Assembly: GCA_963757135.1 (NCBI GenBank)
Contig: CAVWQE010000012.1
Location: 186,001 to 250,000 of the forward strand
Reading direction: 5' to 3'
Length of the DNA: 64,000 nt
Origin: Gp1-AA145 sp963757135
GTDB taxonomy: Bacteria; Acidobacteriota; Terriglobia; Terriglobales; Acidobacteriaceae
The notes beneath the pieces are model-generated. The model saw nothing but the letters and a program-made list of their open reading frames with translations, ran no database searches and was not told the origin of the DNA. This document shows, piece after piece, positions 1 to 8,326 of the stretch. How positions within the stretch are numbered: position 1 is the first letter of the stretch; every line of letters starts with the position of its first letter. The position numbers were made by a program, and so were the translations under genes.

Positions 1-123
1 CCGCTCCCGGGACCTCAAAAGGCTGACGATCCGACGTGGACGACTCAAGATTTAGCCAACCTTGAAAACCCAATAGTGCAATCCGAAGTCCTCAAAACCC
101 ACTTCCCCTATAATTTTAAAATC
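1..123 (+). other. Window edge upstream of gatB, no gene assigned
   Basis: Nothing recognisable is encoded here. The gatB reading frame stays open to base 1, with a GTG at 76, so a longer GatB cannot be strictly excluded, but the conserved GatB sequence begins only after the ATG at 124. Another frame ends at a TAG at 53-55 and could be the tail of an upstream gene. Too little sequence is present to decide. Confidence 0.4.
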
Positions 124-1599
124 ATGGCCACATCCGTAGAGAACTCGGTATCTGCGCGGTCGAAATATGAGCCGGTCATCGGCCTGGAAGTGCACGTCCA
201 GTTGCTAACAGCGAGCAAGATTTTCTGCTCCTGCTCGACTCGTTTTGGAGCCACTCCCAATTCCAACGTGTGCCCAGTCTGTCTCGGCCTGCCTGGGGGT
301 TTGCCGGTTCTGAATCGCAAAGCCGTCGAGTTCGCCACGCTCGCGGCCATGGCCTTGAATTGCCAGATTCGCGAAACATCGATTTTTGCTCGCAAGAATT
401 ATTTCTATCCCGATCTGCCCAAGGGATACCAGATTTCGCAGTACGACAAGCCGCTGGCAGAGCACGGGTTCATTGAAATCGAGACCGCATCAGGCTTGAA
501 GCGGATCGGTATCACGCGGGTTCATCTTGAAGAAGATGCTGGCAAGAGCCTGCACGAGGGCTTTGCCGGCGCCAGTGACACGACGGCCATCGACCTGAAC
601 CGCAGCGGCGTGCCATTGATCGAGATCGTCAGCGAGCCTGACATCGCGACTCCCGACGAAGCTTACGAATATCTGACCCGCCTGAAAGAAATCATCCTCT
701 ATACCGGCGTCAGCGACTGCAATATGGAAGAAGGCTCTCTGCGTTGCGACGCCAATGTCAGCGTGCGTCCGCGCGGCGAGAAGAAGTTTGGAACCAAAAC
801 TGAAGTCAAGAACGTAAATTCATTCCGCTTCATTCGCGAAGCAATCGAGTACGAGATTGAACGGCAGATTGAAGTGATCGAGTCCGGCGGGAAAATTACG
901 CAGGAGACCCGTCTTTACAACTCCGCCGAGGGCAAAACCTATGGTATGCGCTCGAAAGAACAGGCGCACGATTACCGCTATTTCCCCGAGCCTGATCTGC
1001 TGCCGTTGGTTGTCGATGAAAAATGGCGCGAGGAAATCAAGCGCACCTTGCCGGAACTGCCCGAAGCCCGCCGCAAGCGGATGATGACCGACTACGGCAT
1101 TACGGCCGGAGATGCTCACACGCTCACCATGACCAAGTTTCTCGCGGATCAGTTTGAGTCCGCGGCGAAAGCGGCGAAAAATCCTAAGCGCGTAGCCAAC
1201 CTCGTCCAGGGCGAATTGCTCGGCCGCTTGAAAGCCAAGGGACTGGAAATCGAGCAGTCGCCGATTTCAATGAAGGGCCTCGCAATCGCCGCCGACCTGG
1301 TTGAAAACGGCGCAATCTCGGGAAAGATGTTGAAGGACCTTTTCGACCTGTGCTTCGAGCGCGGCAAAGACTTCCCTGAGGTTTACGAAGAAGAAGGGCG
1401 ACCCGAGCAGTCGCGCGATACTTCCGCACTGGAAAAAATCATTGACGAAGTCATCGCCGCAAATCCTAAACAAGTCGAACAGTACCGCGCGGGCAAGAAA
1501 ACGGTCGCCGCATTCTTTGTAGGCCAAGTGATGAGACTCTCCAAGGGCCAGGCCAATCCGCAGTTGGTGAACGAACTGGTGGCGAAGAAGCTGGGGTAG
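124..1599 (+). CDS. gatB: Aspartyl/glutamyl-tRNA(Asn/Gln) amidotransferase subunit B
   Basis: This is subunit B of the GatCAB amidotransferase, which converts Asp-tRNA(Asn) or Glu-tRNA(Gln) into the amidated forms in the cytoplasm. The protein is 491 aa from the ATG at 124, the usual family length. It shows the N-terminal signatures GLEVHVQL and YFYPDLPKGYQISQYDKPL, the LNRSGVPLIEIVSEPD segment, and a C-terminal GatB/YqeY helical domain from about residue 345 to the end. I prefer 124 over the in-frame GTG at 76 because the first 16 residues of the longer form look unlike the family. No strong Shine-Dalgarno precedes it. gatA and gatC are not in the window. Confidence 0.96.
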   Translation: MATSVENSVSARSKYEPVIGLEVHVQLLTASKIFCSCSTRFGATPNSNVCPVCLGLPGGLPVLNRKAVEFATLAAMALNCQIRETSIFARKNYFYPDLPKGYQISQYDKPLAEHGFIEIETASGLKRIGITRVHLEEDAGKSLHEGFAGASDTTAIDLNRSGVPLIEIVSEPDIATPDEAYEYLTRLKEIILYTGVSDCNMEEGSLRCDANVSVRPRGEKKFGTKTEVKNVNSFRFIREAIEYEIERQIEVIESGGKITQETRLYNSAEGKTYGMRSKEQAHDYRYFPEPDLLPLVVDEKWREEIKRTLPELPEARRKRMMTDYGITAGDAHTLTMTKFLADQFESAAKAAKNPKRVANLVQGELLGRLKAKGLEIEQSPISMKGLAIAADLVENGAISGKMLKDLFDLCFERGKDFPEVYEEEGRPEQSRDTSALEKIIDEVIAANPKQVEQYRAGKKTVAAFFVGQVMRLSKGQANPQLVNELVAKKLG

Positions 1600-1620
1600 A
1601 ATTGGTAGGCGGAGGTTCGA

Positions 1621-1857
1621 ATGGCAATTACCGTGGATCCGGCGCTTGAGACCAAACTTCGTGCCAACGCCGCCGCCGAAGGGATTTCCGTCGAGCAATA
1701 TCTTGAGCGGCTCGTCAAAACGGACAAGCAAGCGCTCACTGAACTTGAATCACTCGCAATCGAAGGCATCGATTCCGGAGATCCGATCGAACCAGGCCCA
1801 GATTATTGGGAAGAGAAGCACCGTAAGCTGCATGAGTTTCTCAACAGCGGCAGATGA
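1621..1857 (+). CDS. Ribbon-helix-helix-type antitoxin of a ParDE-like pair
   Basis: This 78-aa protein begins with a strand-forming segment (ITVDPALETKLRANAA) followed by helices (GISVEQYLERLVKT), as in small ribbon-helix-helix DNA-binding antitoxins. The acidic C-terminal half (EPGPDYWEEKHRKLHEFL) would be the toxin-binding tail. A GGAGG precedes the ATG at suitable spacing. Its stop overlaps the start of the ParE-like gene by 4 bp (ATGA), which implies translational coupling and supports the assignment. It is expected to neutralise the toxin and repress its own promoter. The family is inferred from fold pattern and context, not close identity. Confidence 0.75.
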   Translation: MAITVDPALETKLRANAAAEGISVEQYLERLVKTDKQALTELESLAIEGIDSGDPIEPGPDYWEEKHRKLHEFLNSGR

Positions 1858-2183
1858 AGGCTCGATATCTGATCCGGCCCAAGGCGGATCAAGACATTCA
1901 GGATCAAGCAATTTATCTCGCGGCTCATAGTGGCTCTCACGTTGGCCATCGCTTTCTAGTCGCCGCACACCACACGTTCAATCTCTTAGCAGGTCAGCCG
2001 CGGATCGGGTGGCAGTTTACGCTACGGTCCACAGAACTAAGCTCAGTTCGAGTCTTTACGGTTTCAGGGTTCAAGAAATGGGTAATCATTTATCGGGTGA
2101 GAGATGAAGCAGTGGAAATTCCGCGTGTAGTTCACGGGTCTAGGGACTTACTCGCGCTCTTGTCACGGGAAGGTCTCGAATAA
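1854..2183 (+). CDS. RelE/ParE superfamily toxin
   Basis: This 109-aa basic protein has the ParE layout: an N-terminal strand ending in the RPKADQDIQDQAIYLAAHS helix, a GHRF segment, a central GWQFTLRS region, and the C-terminal strands VFTVSGFKKWVIIYRV and IPRVVHGSRDLLALL. The HGSRDL motif near the C terminus is typical of ParE rather than of the ribonuclease RelE. ParE members usually inhibit DNA gyrase; the target here is inferred. The start overlaps the antitoxin stop by 4 bp. The length is normal and no disruption is seen, so the module appears intact. Confidence 0.83.
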   Translation: MKARYLIRPKADQDIQDQAIYLAAHSGSHVGHRFLVAAHHTFNLLAGQPRIGWQFTLRSTELSSVRVFTVSGFKKWVIIYRVRDEAVEIPRVVHGSRDLLALLSREGLE

Positions 2184-2198
2184 TTACGCCACACTCGA

Positions 2199-3338
2199 TT
2201 ACTGCTTCAACCCCAGTGCCTTCACCGTAACCTCGTCCGCCGTGTTCGGCCCTTCCTTCGGGCCGTTCACCACGCCGAAGCCGCTGCCGTTATCGCGGGC
2301 GCCGAAGTCCCACATATTCCACCCAATCCCGTCGTGCTCGAGCGTAGTCCGGACATCGTGCAGCCATCGCGCCCGGTCCTGCGGATCAGAAACGCGGCGA
2401 TACACGCCAAATTCATTGCAGGTCAGCGGCACGTTCCAGTGCTTGGCCCACTCAGCAGCCTGTCCGATTTCGACATCGATCCGGTGCGCATCCCAATGGT
2501 CGAGTCCATAACGCAGAATGGTTAAGCGGTTCACCGGATCGGGCTCCGCGGCTGCTACTTTCTCTGCCGTTTCCATGCTCGCCGGATAGCCCAACTTATT
2601 TTCAAAATGCCAGTAGTTCACTCCCCAGGTGGCACCCTGGTGCGTGAATGTGTGCGGATCATAAAAATGGAAGTTATAAATTACGTTCGAATCAGGTAAC
2701 GGCGTCATCGCCAGCAGGTCTTGCACGTCTGACCAGTTCGCGCCCGCGGCGATGATCGTGTGCTGCGGCGCGCCTTCGCGAATCGAGTTCGCCAGCTTCG
2801 CCTGCACCCCGGCCCACCGGTAGGGATCGCGGAACTCAGGCTCATTCAGAACTTCGAAATAAACCTTTTCCGGATCGTAGATGGAATAGTGTCGTGCAAT
2901 CGCGCGCCAATAATCTGAAAATTGCTCGACGAAGCTGTCCTCCTTCACGAGACGTGCCTTGAACTCGCTCTCGGGATGCATATCAATGATCACTGCCAGC
3001 CCCTGATTGAGAATCATCTTGACCGCATCGTCCATATAGCCGACATAATCCGGCGGCAGGTGATCCGCCATGTTATGCCGCATCATCGGTTCAGGATTAA
3101 TGCTCAGCCGCACGTGATCGAAGCCCATCGACTTGATCAGGGCGATGTCGTCAGCGGTCACCCAGCCTACGAGATGTTCTTTCGTGTAGCCCTTGGGATC
3201 GTAGACCTGCGCAAACCACTCACTCAGGTTGATGCCATGCCGAAGATGTGCAGCCCGGCGCTGGGCAATAGAGACATTGGTTTGTGCGAAACACGAGAAA
3301 GACACAACCATAGCGAAGAAGAAAAATATTTTGCGCAT
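2199..3338 (-). CDS. Secreted glycoside hydrolase family 5 (endoglucanase-like)
   Basis: The protein is a GH5-type beta-glycosidase of 379 aa, probably acting on beta-1,4-glucan or a related polysaccharide outside the cytoplasm. Residues 1-19 form a signal peptide (basic MRK, hydrophobic core, cleavage after CFAQ). The catalytic acid/base is E166 in the LNEPEF motif, and the probable nucleophile is E309 in LTCNEFGVYR. The HGINLSEWF start of the barrel and the DHVRLS strand are also typical. I start at the ATG at 3338; 84 bp further upstream remain open but are translated repeat sequence. The exact substrate cannot be read from sequence. Confidence 0.88.
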   Translation of the reverse strand: MRKIFFFFAMVVSFSCFAQTNVSIAQRRAAHLRHGINLSEWFAQVYDPKGYTKEHLVGWVTADDIALIKSMGFDHVRLSINPEPMMRHNMADHLPPDYVGYMDDAVKMILNQGLAVIIDMHPESEFKARLVKEDSFVEQFSDYWRAIARHYSIYDPEKVYFEVLNEPEFRDPYRWAGVQAKLANSIREGAPQHTIIAAGANWSDVQDLLAMTPLPDSNVIYNFHFYDPHTFTHQGATWGVNYWHFENKLGYPASMETAEKVAAAEPDPVNRLTILRYGLDHWDAHRIDVEIGQAAEWAKHWNVPLTCNEFGVYRRVSDPQDRARWLHDVRTTLEHDGIGWNMWDFGARDNGSGFGVVNGPKEGPNTADEVTVKALGLKQ

Positions 3339-3360
3339 AGAGATTTGATGATCGATCAGA

Positions 3361-3433
3361 CCTCCCTGTGAACCTCCGTGCCCTCTGTGGTTAAAGCTTT
3401 TGTTTTTGCCACCGAGAAACACAGAGGGAGCGC
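3361..3433. repeat. Dispersed degenerate intergenic repeat, copy 1
   Basis: This gap between the molybdenum hydroxylase genes and the GH5 gene carries a CTCTGTGGTTAA-like element. An inverted CACAGAGGG partner lies about 35 bp away, giving a loose hairpin. Similar elements lie at 17686-17723, 57945-58019 and 59306-59389, with a related one at 50603-50640. All sit between tandem minus-strand genes. Confidence 0.6.
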
Positions 3434-3439
3434 GTCAAT

Positions 3440-5557
3440 TCAACTCATGATCGGGAGTGCCCGAATTCTTTTTTTGGTCGCCGCGTAAATCGCACCGCAC
3501 AGCGCCGGCGCAAGCGGGGGTATGGGAGGCTCGCCTGCACCCGTGGGTGCCTCAGTGCTGGGCACATAGTACCCTTCGACGATCGGCGCCTGATTCATGC
3601 GAATGGGTTCATAAGTGTCAAAGTTTCCCTGCACCACGCGGCCCTTATCAATCGTGATCTGCGCCCGCAGAACATTCGCCAGGCCGAACACAACCGCGCC
3701 CTGTATCTGCTGTTCCAGAATGTTGGGATTAACAACCTGGCCGCAGTCGAGCGCAACCACGACTCGGTGAACCTTCGGCTCATCGCCCACCATAGAAATC
3801 TCGACAACCTGCGCGGCGTACGTGCTGAAACATCCGAAGCACGCGATTCCCCGATAGCGCCCTTTGGGCAGAGGCTTGGCCCAGCCTGCCTTCTCGGCTG
3901 CCAGTTTCAAAACATTGCGCATGCGTTGAGTGCGCCATACCGCGTCGAAGAACTTAATGTCCTGATCAGTCGAAAGCAGGTGCAGCCGGTATTCCAGCGG
4001 GTCTTTTCCTGCTGCCTCCGCCAGTTCATCAATAAAACTCTCGCTGGCAAATCCCATTTGCAATGCATACACGGAGCGCATCCAGCCCAGCGGGACCGGA
4101 GTTTCGGTCGGGACAAAGTCAAGGGTGACGTTTGGAATCGGGTACAGGAACGAAGTCTCGTCAGGAAAGTCGGCGTCCACCCCATTCACCGGTTGCGAAC
4201 CTTTCTGTCCATTAATTGACGGGCCGATAATGCGATGGCTGAAGGCGATCGGCCAGCCGTGCTGATCGAGCGTCGCCGACAATTTATGCAAACTTACCGG
4301 CCGGTACGTCGAGCAACGCATGTCGTCTTCGCGCGTCCAGACAACCTTTACTGGGCCATTGATCGCTTTCGAAACCAGCGCCGCTTCTACGGCGTAGTCG
4401 TGCTCAAGCCGCCGCCCGAAGCCTCCGCCCAACAGCGTGATATTTACCTTCACCTGCTCCGGCTTTAACCCAATCAGCGGTGCGATCGTATCGCGGCAAT
4501 CCTGCGGCACCTGCGTCGGTCCCCAGATTTCGCACTCGTCTTCGCGAAAATGAGCAACGCAGTTCCCCGGCTCCATGGGAGCATGCGCCATGAAGGGCAA
4601 ATGATATTCGGCCTCCACCTTTTTACCCGTGGCTTTTGTCACATCGCCCGCCGCGAAGAACTTGGCCGCCTTGCTTTCGTCAGCATGCTTCAACGCATCG
4701 AGAATTCCCGCCGAAGTCAGCTCCTTATTCGGACCTTCGTCCCATGTGACTTTCAGCGCCCGCCTCGCCTTGAATGCGTTCCAGGTACTGTCAGCGACTA
4801 CAGCAACCGCCGAGTCGCTGATCTTGTCCACGAAACTGACACCCGGCATCTGCTTCGCCGCGCTCGCATCAAAACTCGCGACTTTTCCGCCGACGGTTTC
4901 GCAACGCGCCAGTGCGGCGTATTTCATTCCGGGCACGCGGAAATCGATGCCGTATACCGCCGATCCATCAACTTTGGACGGCGTATCCAGACGTGGCAAT
5001 GGTTTGCCAACAATCTTGTAATTGCCTGCCTTCAGAGGCGGATCGTCTGGCACCGGCAACTTGCCCGCCGCCGTCGCGAGCGATCCGAAACTCAATTTGC
5101 GTCCAGATGTCGCGTGAATCACGAAGCTGTCTTCGGCTTTGCAACTTTCGCGTTTCACATTCCATTGTTGCGACGCCGCGCTGATCAGCATCTCGCGCGC
5201 CTGGGCTCCCGCTTTGCGCATCGGGTCCCAGCAAGTGCGCACGCTGGCGCTGCCGCCGGTCGTCTGATCGCCAAACAACGTGCTGGCGCCCGCCTGCTCG
5301 ATCGCAATCTGTTTCCAGTCGGCCTCAAGCTCTTCGGCAAGAATCATGGGCAGTGACGTGCGAACACCCTGGCCCATCTCTGATCTCGCTACCACGATCG
5401 TGATTTTGCCGTCGGGCGCAATACTCACGTACGCATTCGGCCCAAAAGCATTCTGCCCGTCGGCCTGCGCGCCGGAAGGCAGATACAGTCCGATCACCAG
5501 CCCGGTTCCGGCTACCGTCGAAGTCTTAAGAAAAGCCCGGCGTGACAGTGCGCTCAT
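3440..5557 (-). CDS. Molybdopterin-binding hydroxylase large subunit (IorB-like)
   Basis: This is the molybdopterin-cytosine-dinucleotide subunit of a xanthine dehydrogenase/aldehyde oxidase family enzyme, closest in layout to isoquinoline 1-oxidoreductase beta. It has 705 aa. A twin-arginine signal (SRRAFLKTS) opens the protein, so folded export by Tat is expected. GGGFGRRLEHDY is the cofactor-binding loop, and GAGEPP near the C terminus contains the candidate catalytic glutamate. The start at 5557 overlaps the stop of the iron-sulfur subunit by 4 bp. No FAD subunit gene is adjacent, so electrons probably pass to a cytochrome. The substrate is unknown. Confidence 0.87.
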   Translation of the reverse strand: MSALSRRAFLKTSTVAGTGLVIGLYLPSGAQADGQNAFGPNAYVSIAPDGKITIVVARSEMGQGVRTSLPMILAEELEADWKQIAIEQAGASTLFGDQTTGGSASVRTCWDPMRKAGAQAREMLISAASQQWNVKRESCKAEDSFVIHATSGRKLSFGSLATAAGKLPVPDDPPLKAGNYKIVGKPLPRLDTPSKVDGSAVYGIDFRVPGMKYAALARCETVGGKVASFDASAAKQMPGVSFVDKISDSAVAVVADSTWNAFKARRALKVTWDEGPNKELTSAGILDALKHADESKAAKFFAAGDVTKATGKKVEAEYHLPFMAHAPMEPGNCVAHFREDECEIWGPTQVPQDCRDTIAPLIGLKPEQVKVNITLLGGGFGRRLEHDYAVEAALVSKAINGPVKVVWTREDDMRCSTYRPVSLHKLSATLDQHGWPIAFSHRIIGPSINGQKGSQPVNGVDADFPDETSFLYPIPNVTLDFVPTETPVPLGWMRSVYALQMGFASESFIDELAEAAGKDPLEYRLHLLSTDQDIKFFDAVWRTQRMRNVLKLAAEKAGWAKPLPKGRYRGIACFGCFSTYAAQVVEISMVGDEPKVHRVVVALDCGQVVNPNILEQQIQGAVVFGLANVLRAQITIDKGRVVQGNFDTYEPIRMNQAPIVEGYYVPSTEAPTGAGEPPIPPLAPALCGAIYAATKKRIRALPIMS

Positions 5558-6021
5558 TTCGCGCCTCCGCCGTTTGCTACCCTGCGAATGGCCCGCTGAA
5601 TTCGCGCATAAGTTCCGCAGCGGCAGATGTTCGCCGCCATGAACTCGGTAATTTCGGAATCGGAAGGATGCACGGTCTTCGCTAATAACGCCGCAGCCGC
5701 CATGATCTGCCCGCTCTGGCAGTAGCCACATTGCGGCACGTCTTCCGCAATCCACGCCTTCTGCAGCGGATGCAGACCATTCGCACTCAGACCTTCAATA
5801 GTCGTGACGTTTTTGCCTGCCGCCTGCGTCACCGTCGTAGTGCAGGAATGCGTCAGTTTCCCGTCAACATGCACGCTGCACGCCCCGCAGAATCCCGCGC
5901 CGCAACCATATTTCGTACCAGTCAGTTCAAGCGAGTCGCGAAGTACCCAGAGCAATGGGGTGTCCGGTTGGACATCCACTGTCTTCTCAGCGCCGTTAAC
6001 TCGAAGAGTAAAGTTCGGCAT
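5554..6021 (-). CDS. [2Fe-2S] subunit of molybdenum hydroxylase (IorA-like)
   Basis: This 155-aa electron-transfer subunit carries two [2Fe-2S] clusters. The plant-ferredoxin-type cluster is bound by the cysteines in KYGCGAGFCGACSVHV and the later SC. The second cluster is bound by CGYCQSGQ and NICRCGTYARI. This is the usual pattern for the small subunit of IorAB and CoxS-type enzymes. Translation is coupled to the large subunit through an ATGA overlap. No Shine-Dalgarno is visible before the ATG, and the protein has no signal of its own, so it may be exported together with the Tat-targeted partner. Confidence 0.91.
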   Translation of the reverse strand: MPNFTLRVNGAEKTVDVQPDTPLLWVLRDSLELTGTKYGCGAGFCGACSVHVDGKLTHSCTTTVTQAAGKNVTTIEGLSANGLHPLQKAWIAEDVPQCGYCQSGQIMAAAALLAKTVHPSDSEITEFMAANICRCGTYARIQRAIRRVANGGGAK

Positions 6022-6136
6022 GGGGAGGAACGAAACATCCTATGCCGAAACGCCGGAAAAAGAAAATCGACTGCCCAGAGTAGCGCTAAAGGCATCGTGG
6101 TACCTTACACAAACAGTCTGAGCAAATCTGTCAAAC

Positions 6137-6655
6137 GTGAAAACCACCCTCGAAATCGTAAACCGCATGCAGGCAGCGGGAATGGTAGGCAAGTACGCGA
6201 TCGGTGGTGCAGTCGGCGCCACGTTCTACCTTGAGCCGTCGGCCACCTTTGATGTGGACATTTTCGTGGTTCTTCCTACCGGCGCGGCTAGCTCATTAAC
6301 GAGCCTCGCTCCGATTTATGAATATCTGAAGAGGCACGGCTGCCGAGAACAAGGCGAACACATTGTGATCGGAGACTGGCCGGTGCAGTTCCTCCCTGCC
6401 AGCAATCCTCTTGAGGAAGAAGCTCTCGAACATGCGGTACAGGCTGATGTGGAAGGGATTCCAACTTTTGTCTTGAGCGCAGAACATCTAGTTGCCATCG
6501 CCCTGCGCACTGGTCGCGCTAAAGATTACAACCGCGTTCTCCAGTTTCTTGATCAAGCAAACTTGAACCAGACAAAGCTAAAGGCAATCTTGGATCGCCA
6601 TCAGTTAGAATCCAAGTGGGATGAGTTTAGACGCAAATACCTGGCTGACACATGA
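6137..6655 (+). CDS. Nucleotidyltransferase-fold protein (MNT/AbiEii-like)
   Basis: This 172-aa protein starts with GTG and resembles minimal nucleotidyltransferases. YAIGGAVGATFYLEPSATFD followed by VDIFVVLP gives the GG-x(n)-D-x-D pattern that binds metal and nucleotide in this fold. The rest is helical and hydrophilic with no membrane segment. It overlaps a 54-codon ORF by 4 bp (ATGA), so the two are probably translated together. Relatives include AbiEii-type toxins and HEPN-associated antitoxins, and the role is not settled. I would call it a putative toxin-antitoxin or defence component. Confidence 0.66.
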   Translation: MKTTLEIVNRMQAAGMVGKYAIGGAVGATFYLEPSATFDVDIFVVLPTGAASSLTSLAPIYEYLKRHGCREQGEHIVIGDWPVQFLPASNPLEEEALEHAVQADVEGIPTFVLSAEHLVAIALRTGRAKDYNRVLQFLDQANLNQTKLKAILDRHQLESKWDEFRRKYLADT

Positions 6656-6816
6656 GTAAATCCGAAACTCGCAAACGCTTAGCTGCGCTCACCTTTGCGG
6701 AGAAATTGAAACTATTGGAGAAATTACGCGACCGAAGTTTGTTACTGGCGCGGGCAGGCCTTAGAAAAGGTTCTACAGAAAAGCCCACTTCTACAACTCC
6801 TCCGGACAAGGACTGA
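6652..6816 (+). CDS. Small partner of the nucleotidyltransferase (54 aa)
   Basis: A 54-aa ORF starts on the ATG that overlaps the stop of the nucleotidyltransferase gene. The protein is highly charged and predicted helical: the segment TFAEKLKLLEKLRDRSLLLA is an amphipathic helix, followed by a basic GLRKG stretch and a Thr/Pro-rich tail. The tight overlap and the hairpin at its stop suggest it is the last gene of a two-gene unit. I cannot place it in a named family. An antitoxin or regulator role is inferred from arrangement only. Confidence 0.6.
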   Translation: MSKSETRKRLAALTFAEKLKLLEKLRDRSLLLARAGLRKGSTEKPTSTTPPDKD

Positions 6817-6834
6817 AAACCCGTTGCGGTTTTC
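6815..6834. terminator. Candidate bidirectional terminator hairpin
   Basis: GAAAACC and GGTTTTC form a 7-bp stem around a six-base loop. It sits at the end of the 54-codon ORF and 15 bp before the stop of the convergent TPR gene. The A/T arms provide a short U tract in both directions, as expected between convergent genes. Confidence 0.5.
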
Positions 6835-6849
6835 CAAATCCAGCAAAAC

Positions 6850-7575
6850 CTACTTCAGCTCCTGCAGCTTTGACGCCGCAAACTGTCCAACATCACCCTG
6901 CGGATTTTCCTTCTGAAGCTGCTCGTATAGCTTTTTCGCCTCAGCAGTATTCCCCGCGTCCTGATAGGTTTCTGCGAGCTGAACCTCTGTGGCCGTCTTT
7001 CCCACCGTGCTGGTCGGTGACTGCATGAGCTGCTTGTAGAGGTTGATCGCGTCTTGTGAACGATTGATGTTGCGATACAGGGAAGCTAACGCCATCTTGG
7101 CAAGCGAAGACAGCTCGGCGTTGTGGTATCCGGCAACTTCCTTTAATTCCCGCTCCGCCGCAACATTGTCGCCCAGACTGGCGGAAGTCACTCCCAGAAA
7201 ATAGTGGCCGAAATCCGCCGACCGCGTGTGTGGATATTTATTTACCAGCGCCTGGAATTGTTTGTGCGCTTCGGTCGCCCGGTCCGTTACCGACGCAAAG
7301 CTCGGATCGTTTGGCTGGGCCGGCATTCCCGCAGGCCGAACCGGAGTATTCAAGGTCTGCACTGCCCGCGAGAAGTCCACGCTGGCTTTCTCGTCCTGCT
7401 GCTCAAGGTAGTACCATGCGCCGAGGACCGCCGAAACCACAACCACCGCCACGATGGCGCCGGTGATTACTTTGCCTTTGTGTTCTACGCTCCAGTGAAC
7501 GGTCTGCTCCGCTACCTGGATCGTGGTGCGGCTGAATTTATCTTGCTTAAGTTGACGACGGGTGTCTGCGCGCAC
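6850..7575 (-). CDS. Membrane-anchored tetratricopeptide protein (YfgM-like)
   Basis: This 241-aa protein has a cytoplasmic N terminus (about 35 residues), one transmembrane helix (ITGAIVAVVVVSAVLGAWYY, about 36-56) and a periplasmic domain of TPR-like helical hairpins. The layout matches YfgM-type proteins, which sit near the SecYEG translocon and periplasmic chaperones; that role is inferred from the family. Pairs such as EVQLAETYQDAGNTAEAKKL show the TPR pattern. It starts with GTG, preceded by AAGG. It lies downstream of the DksA/TraR gene on the same strand with a 136-bp gap. Confidence 0.75.
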   Translation of the reverse strand: MRADTRRQLKQDKFSRTTIQVAEQTVHWSVEHKGKVITGAIVAVVVVSAVLGAWYYLEQQDEKASVDFSRAVQTLNTPVRPAGMPAQPNDPSFASVTDRATEAHKQFQALVNKYPHTRSADFGHYFLGVTSASLGDNVAAERELKEVAGYHNAELSSLAKMALASLYRNINRSQDAINLYKQLMQSPTSTVGKTATEVQLAETYQDAGNTAEAKKLYEQLQKENPQGDVGQFAASKLQELK

Positions 7576-7711
7576 AAACTTCCCTTCTGCCTGGAATCGG
7601 AAGATTCAGTCTATCAAATTGGGGGCTTCGACACTGGTTTCAGAGTTGCAACCAACACGGTTAGACACTGGATTCGATCGACATAGCCAGAAACTTTCGA
7701 TGCTCTGAGAC

Positions 7712-8080
7712 CTATCTTGAGGCTTCTTCCAGGATGCCCTTTTCGAGCTTTTCCTGGCACTCGATGCAGTGGCGAGTCCACGGCACCGCTTCCAGCCGCT
7801 TGGGATTGATCTCATTGCCGCAGGAAATGCACTCCCCGAAGCTGCCTTCACGGATGCGGGCCAGAGCACCTTCCACCATCATCAGTAGCTGGCGGTCGGC
7901 ATTGCTCTGGTGAAACAGGAATTCCTTGTTATACGAACTCGCGGCTTTGTCGGCGATGTCCTGCGCCGTGTCATCGTCGGCACTGCGGCCATCCTGTTGC
8001 GTGCGCGAAACCATGCGCCGCAAGTCCTGCTGCCGCGTCTCTAATTTCTTTTTAAAGCCTTCTAACTTCTTTTTGTCCAT
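7712..8080 (-). CDS. DksA/TraR-family zinc-finger regulator
   Basis: This 122-aa protein is a DksA/TraR homologue. An N-terminal coiled coil (MDKKKLEGFKKKLETRQQ onwards) is followed by the C4 zinc finger CISC...CIEC. Family members bind the RNA polymerase secondary channel and, together with ppGpp in some cases, tune transcription. The tip holds DDDTAQDIADKAASS, so acidic residues are present as in functional DksA. I place the start at the ATG at 8080, preceded by GGAAG at 4-5 bp, rather than 18 bp upstream. Whether it is a true ppGpp-dependent DksA cannot be decided here. Confidence 0.88.
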   Translation of the reverse strand: MDKKKLEGFKKKLETRQQDLRRMVSRTQQDGRSADDDTAQDIADKAASSYNKEFLFHQSNADRQLLMMVEGALARIREGSFGECISCGNEINPKRLEAVPWTRHCIECQEKLEKGILEEASR

Positions 8081-8326
8081 CTGACTTCCAAACTGCATCT
8101 CCCAGTTTTCAACTAAGGGGACGCAAAAACCAAACCGGAATCATATGCGCGTCAATTAAGATGCGTCAACTCGCCCAAAGGCTTCAGGTTCATGCGCAGT
8201 GGCTCTGCACGCCTTATTTTTGGGGCTTTGGCCTTTGGACCGATTTGGAACGAGGCCCCGATTTATTTCAATCGAAGCTTGGCGTCGGACCGCTCAGAGT
8301 CTATCTTGAAAGTCACAGAAACAGAG

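Noticed and set aside
4550..5356. 268-codon plus-strand ORF opposite the molybdenum hydroxylase gene
   Set aside because: A shadow of a GC-rich gene; the hydroxylase on the other strand has clear motifs, and this translation is Arg-rich without family resemblance.
5554..6030. CCTCCCC directly upstream of the iorA-like and GH3 starts as a regulatory motif
   Set aside because: It is only the complement of a Shine-Dalgarno in two places and has no known function; chance is a sufficient explanation.
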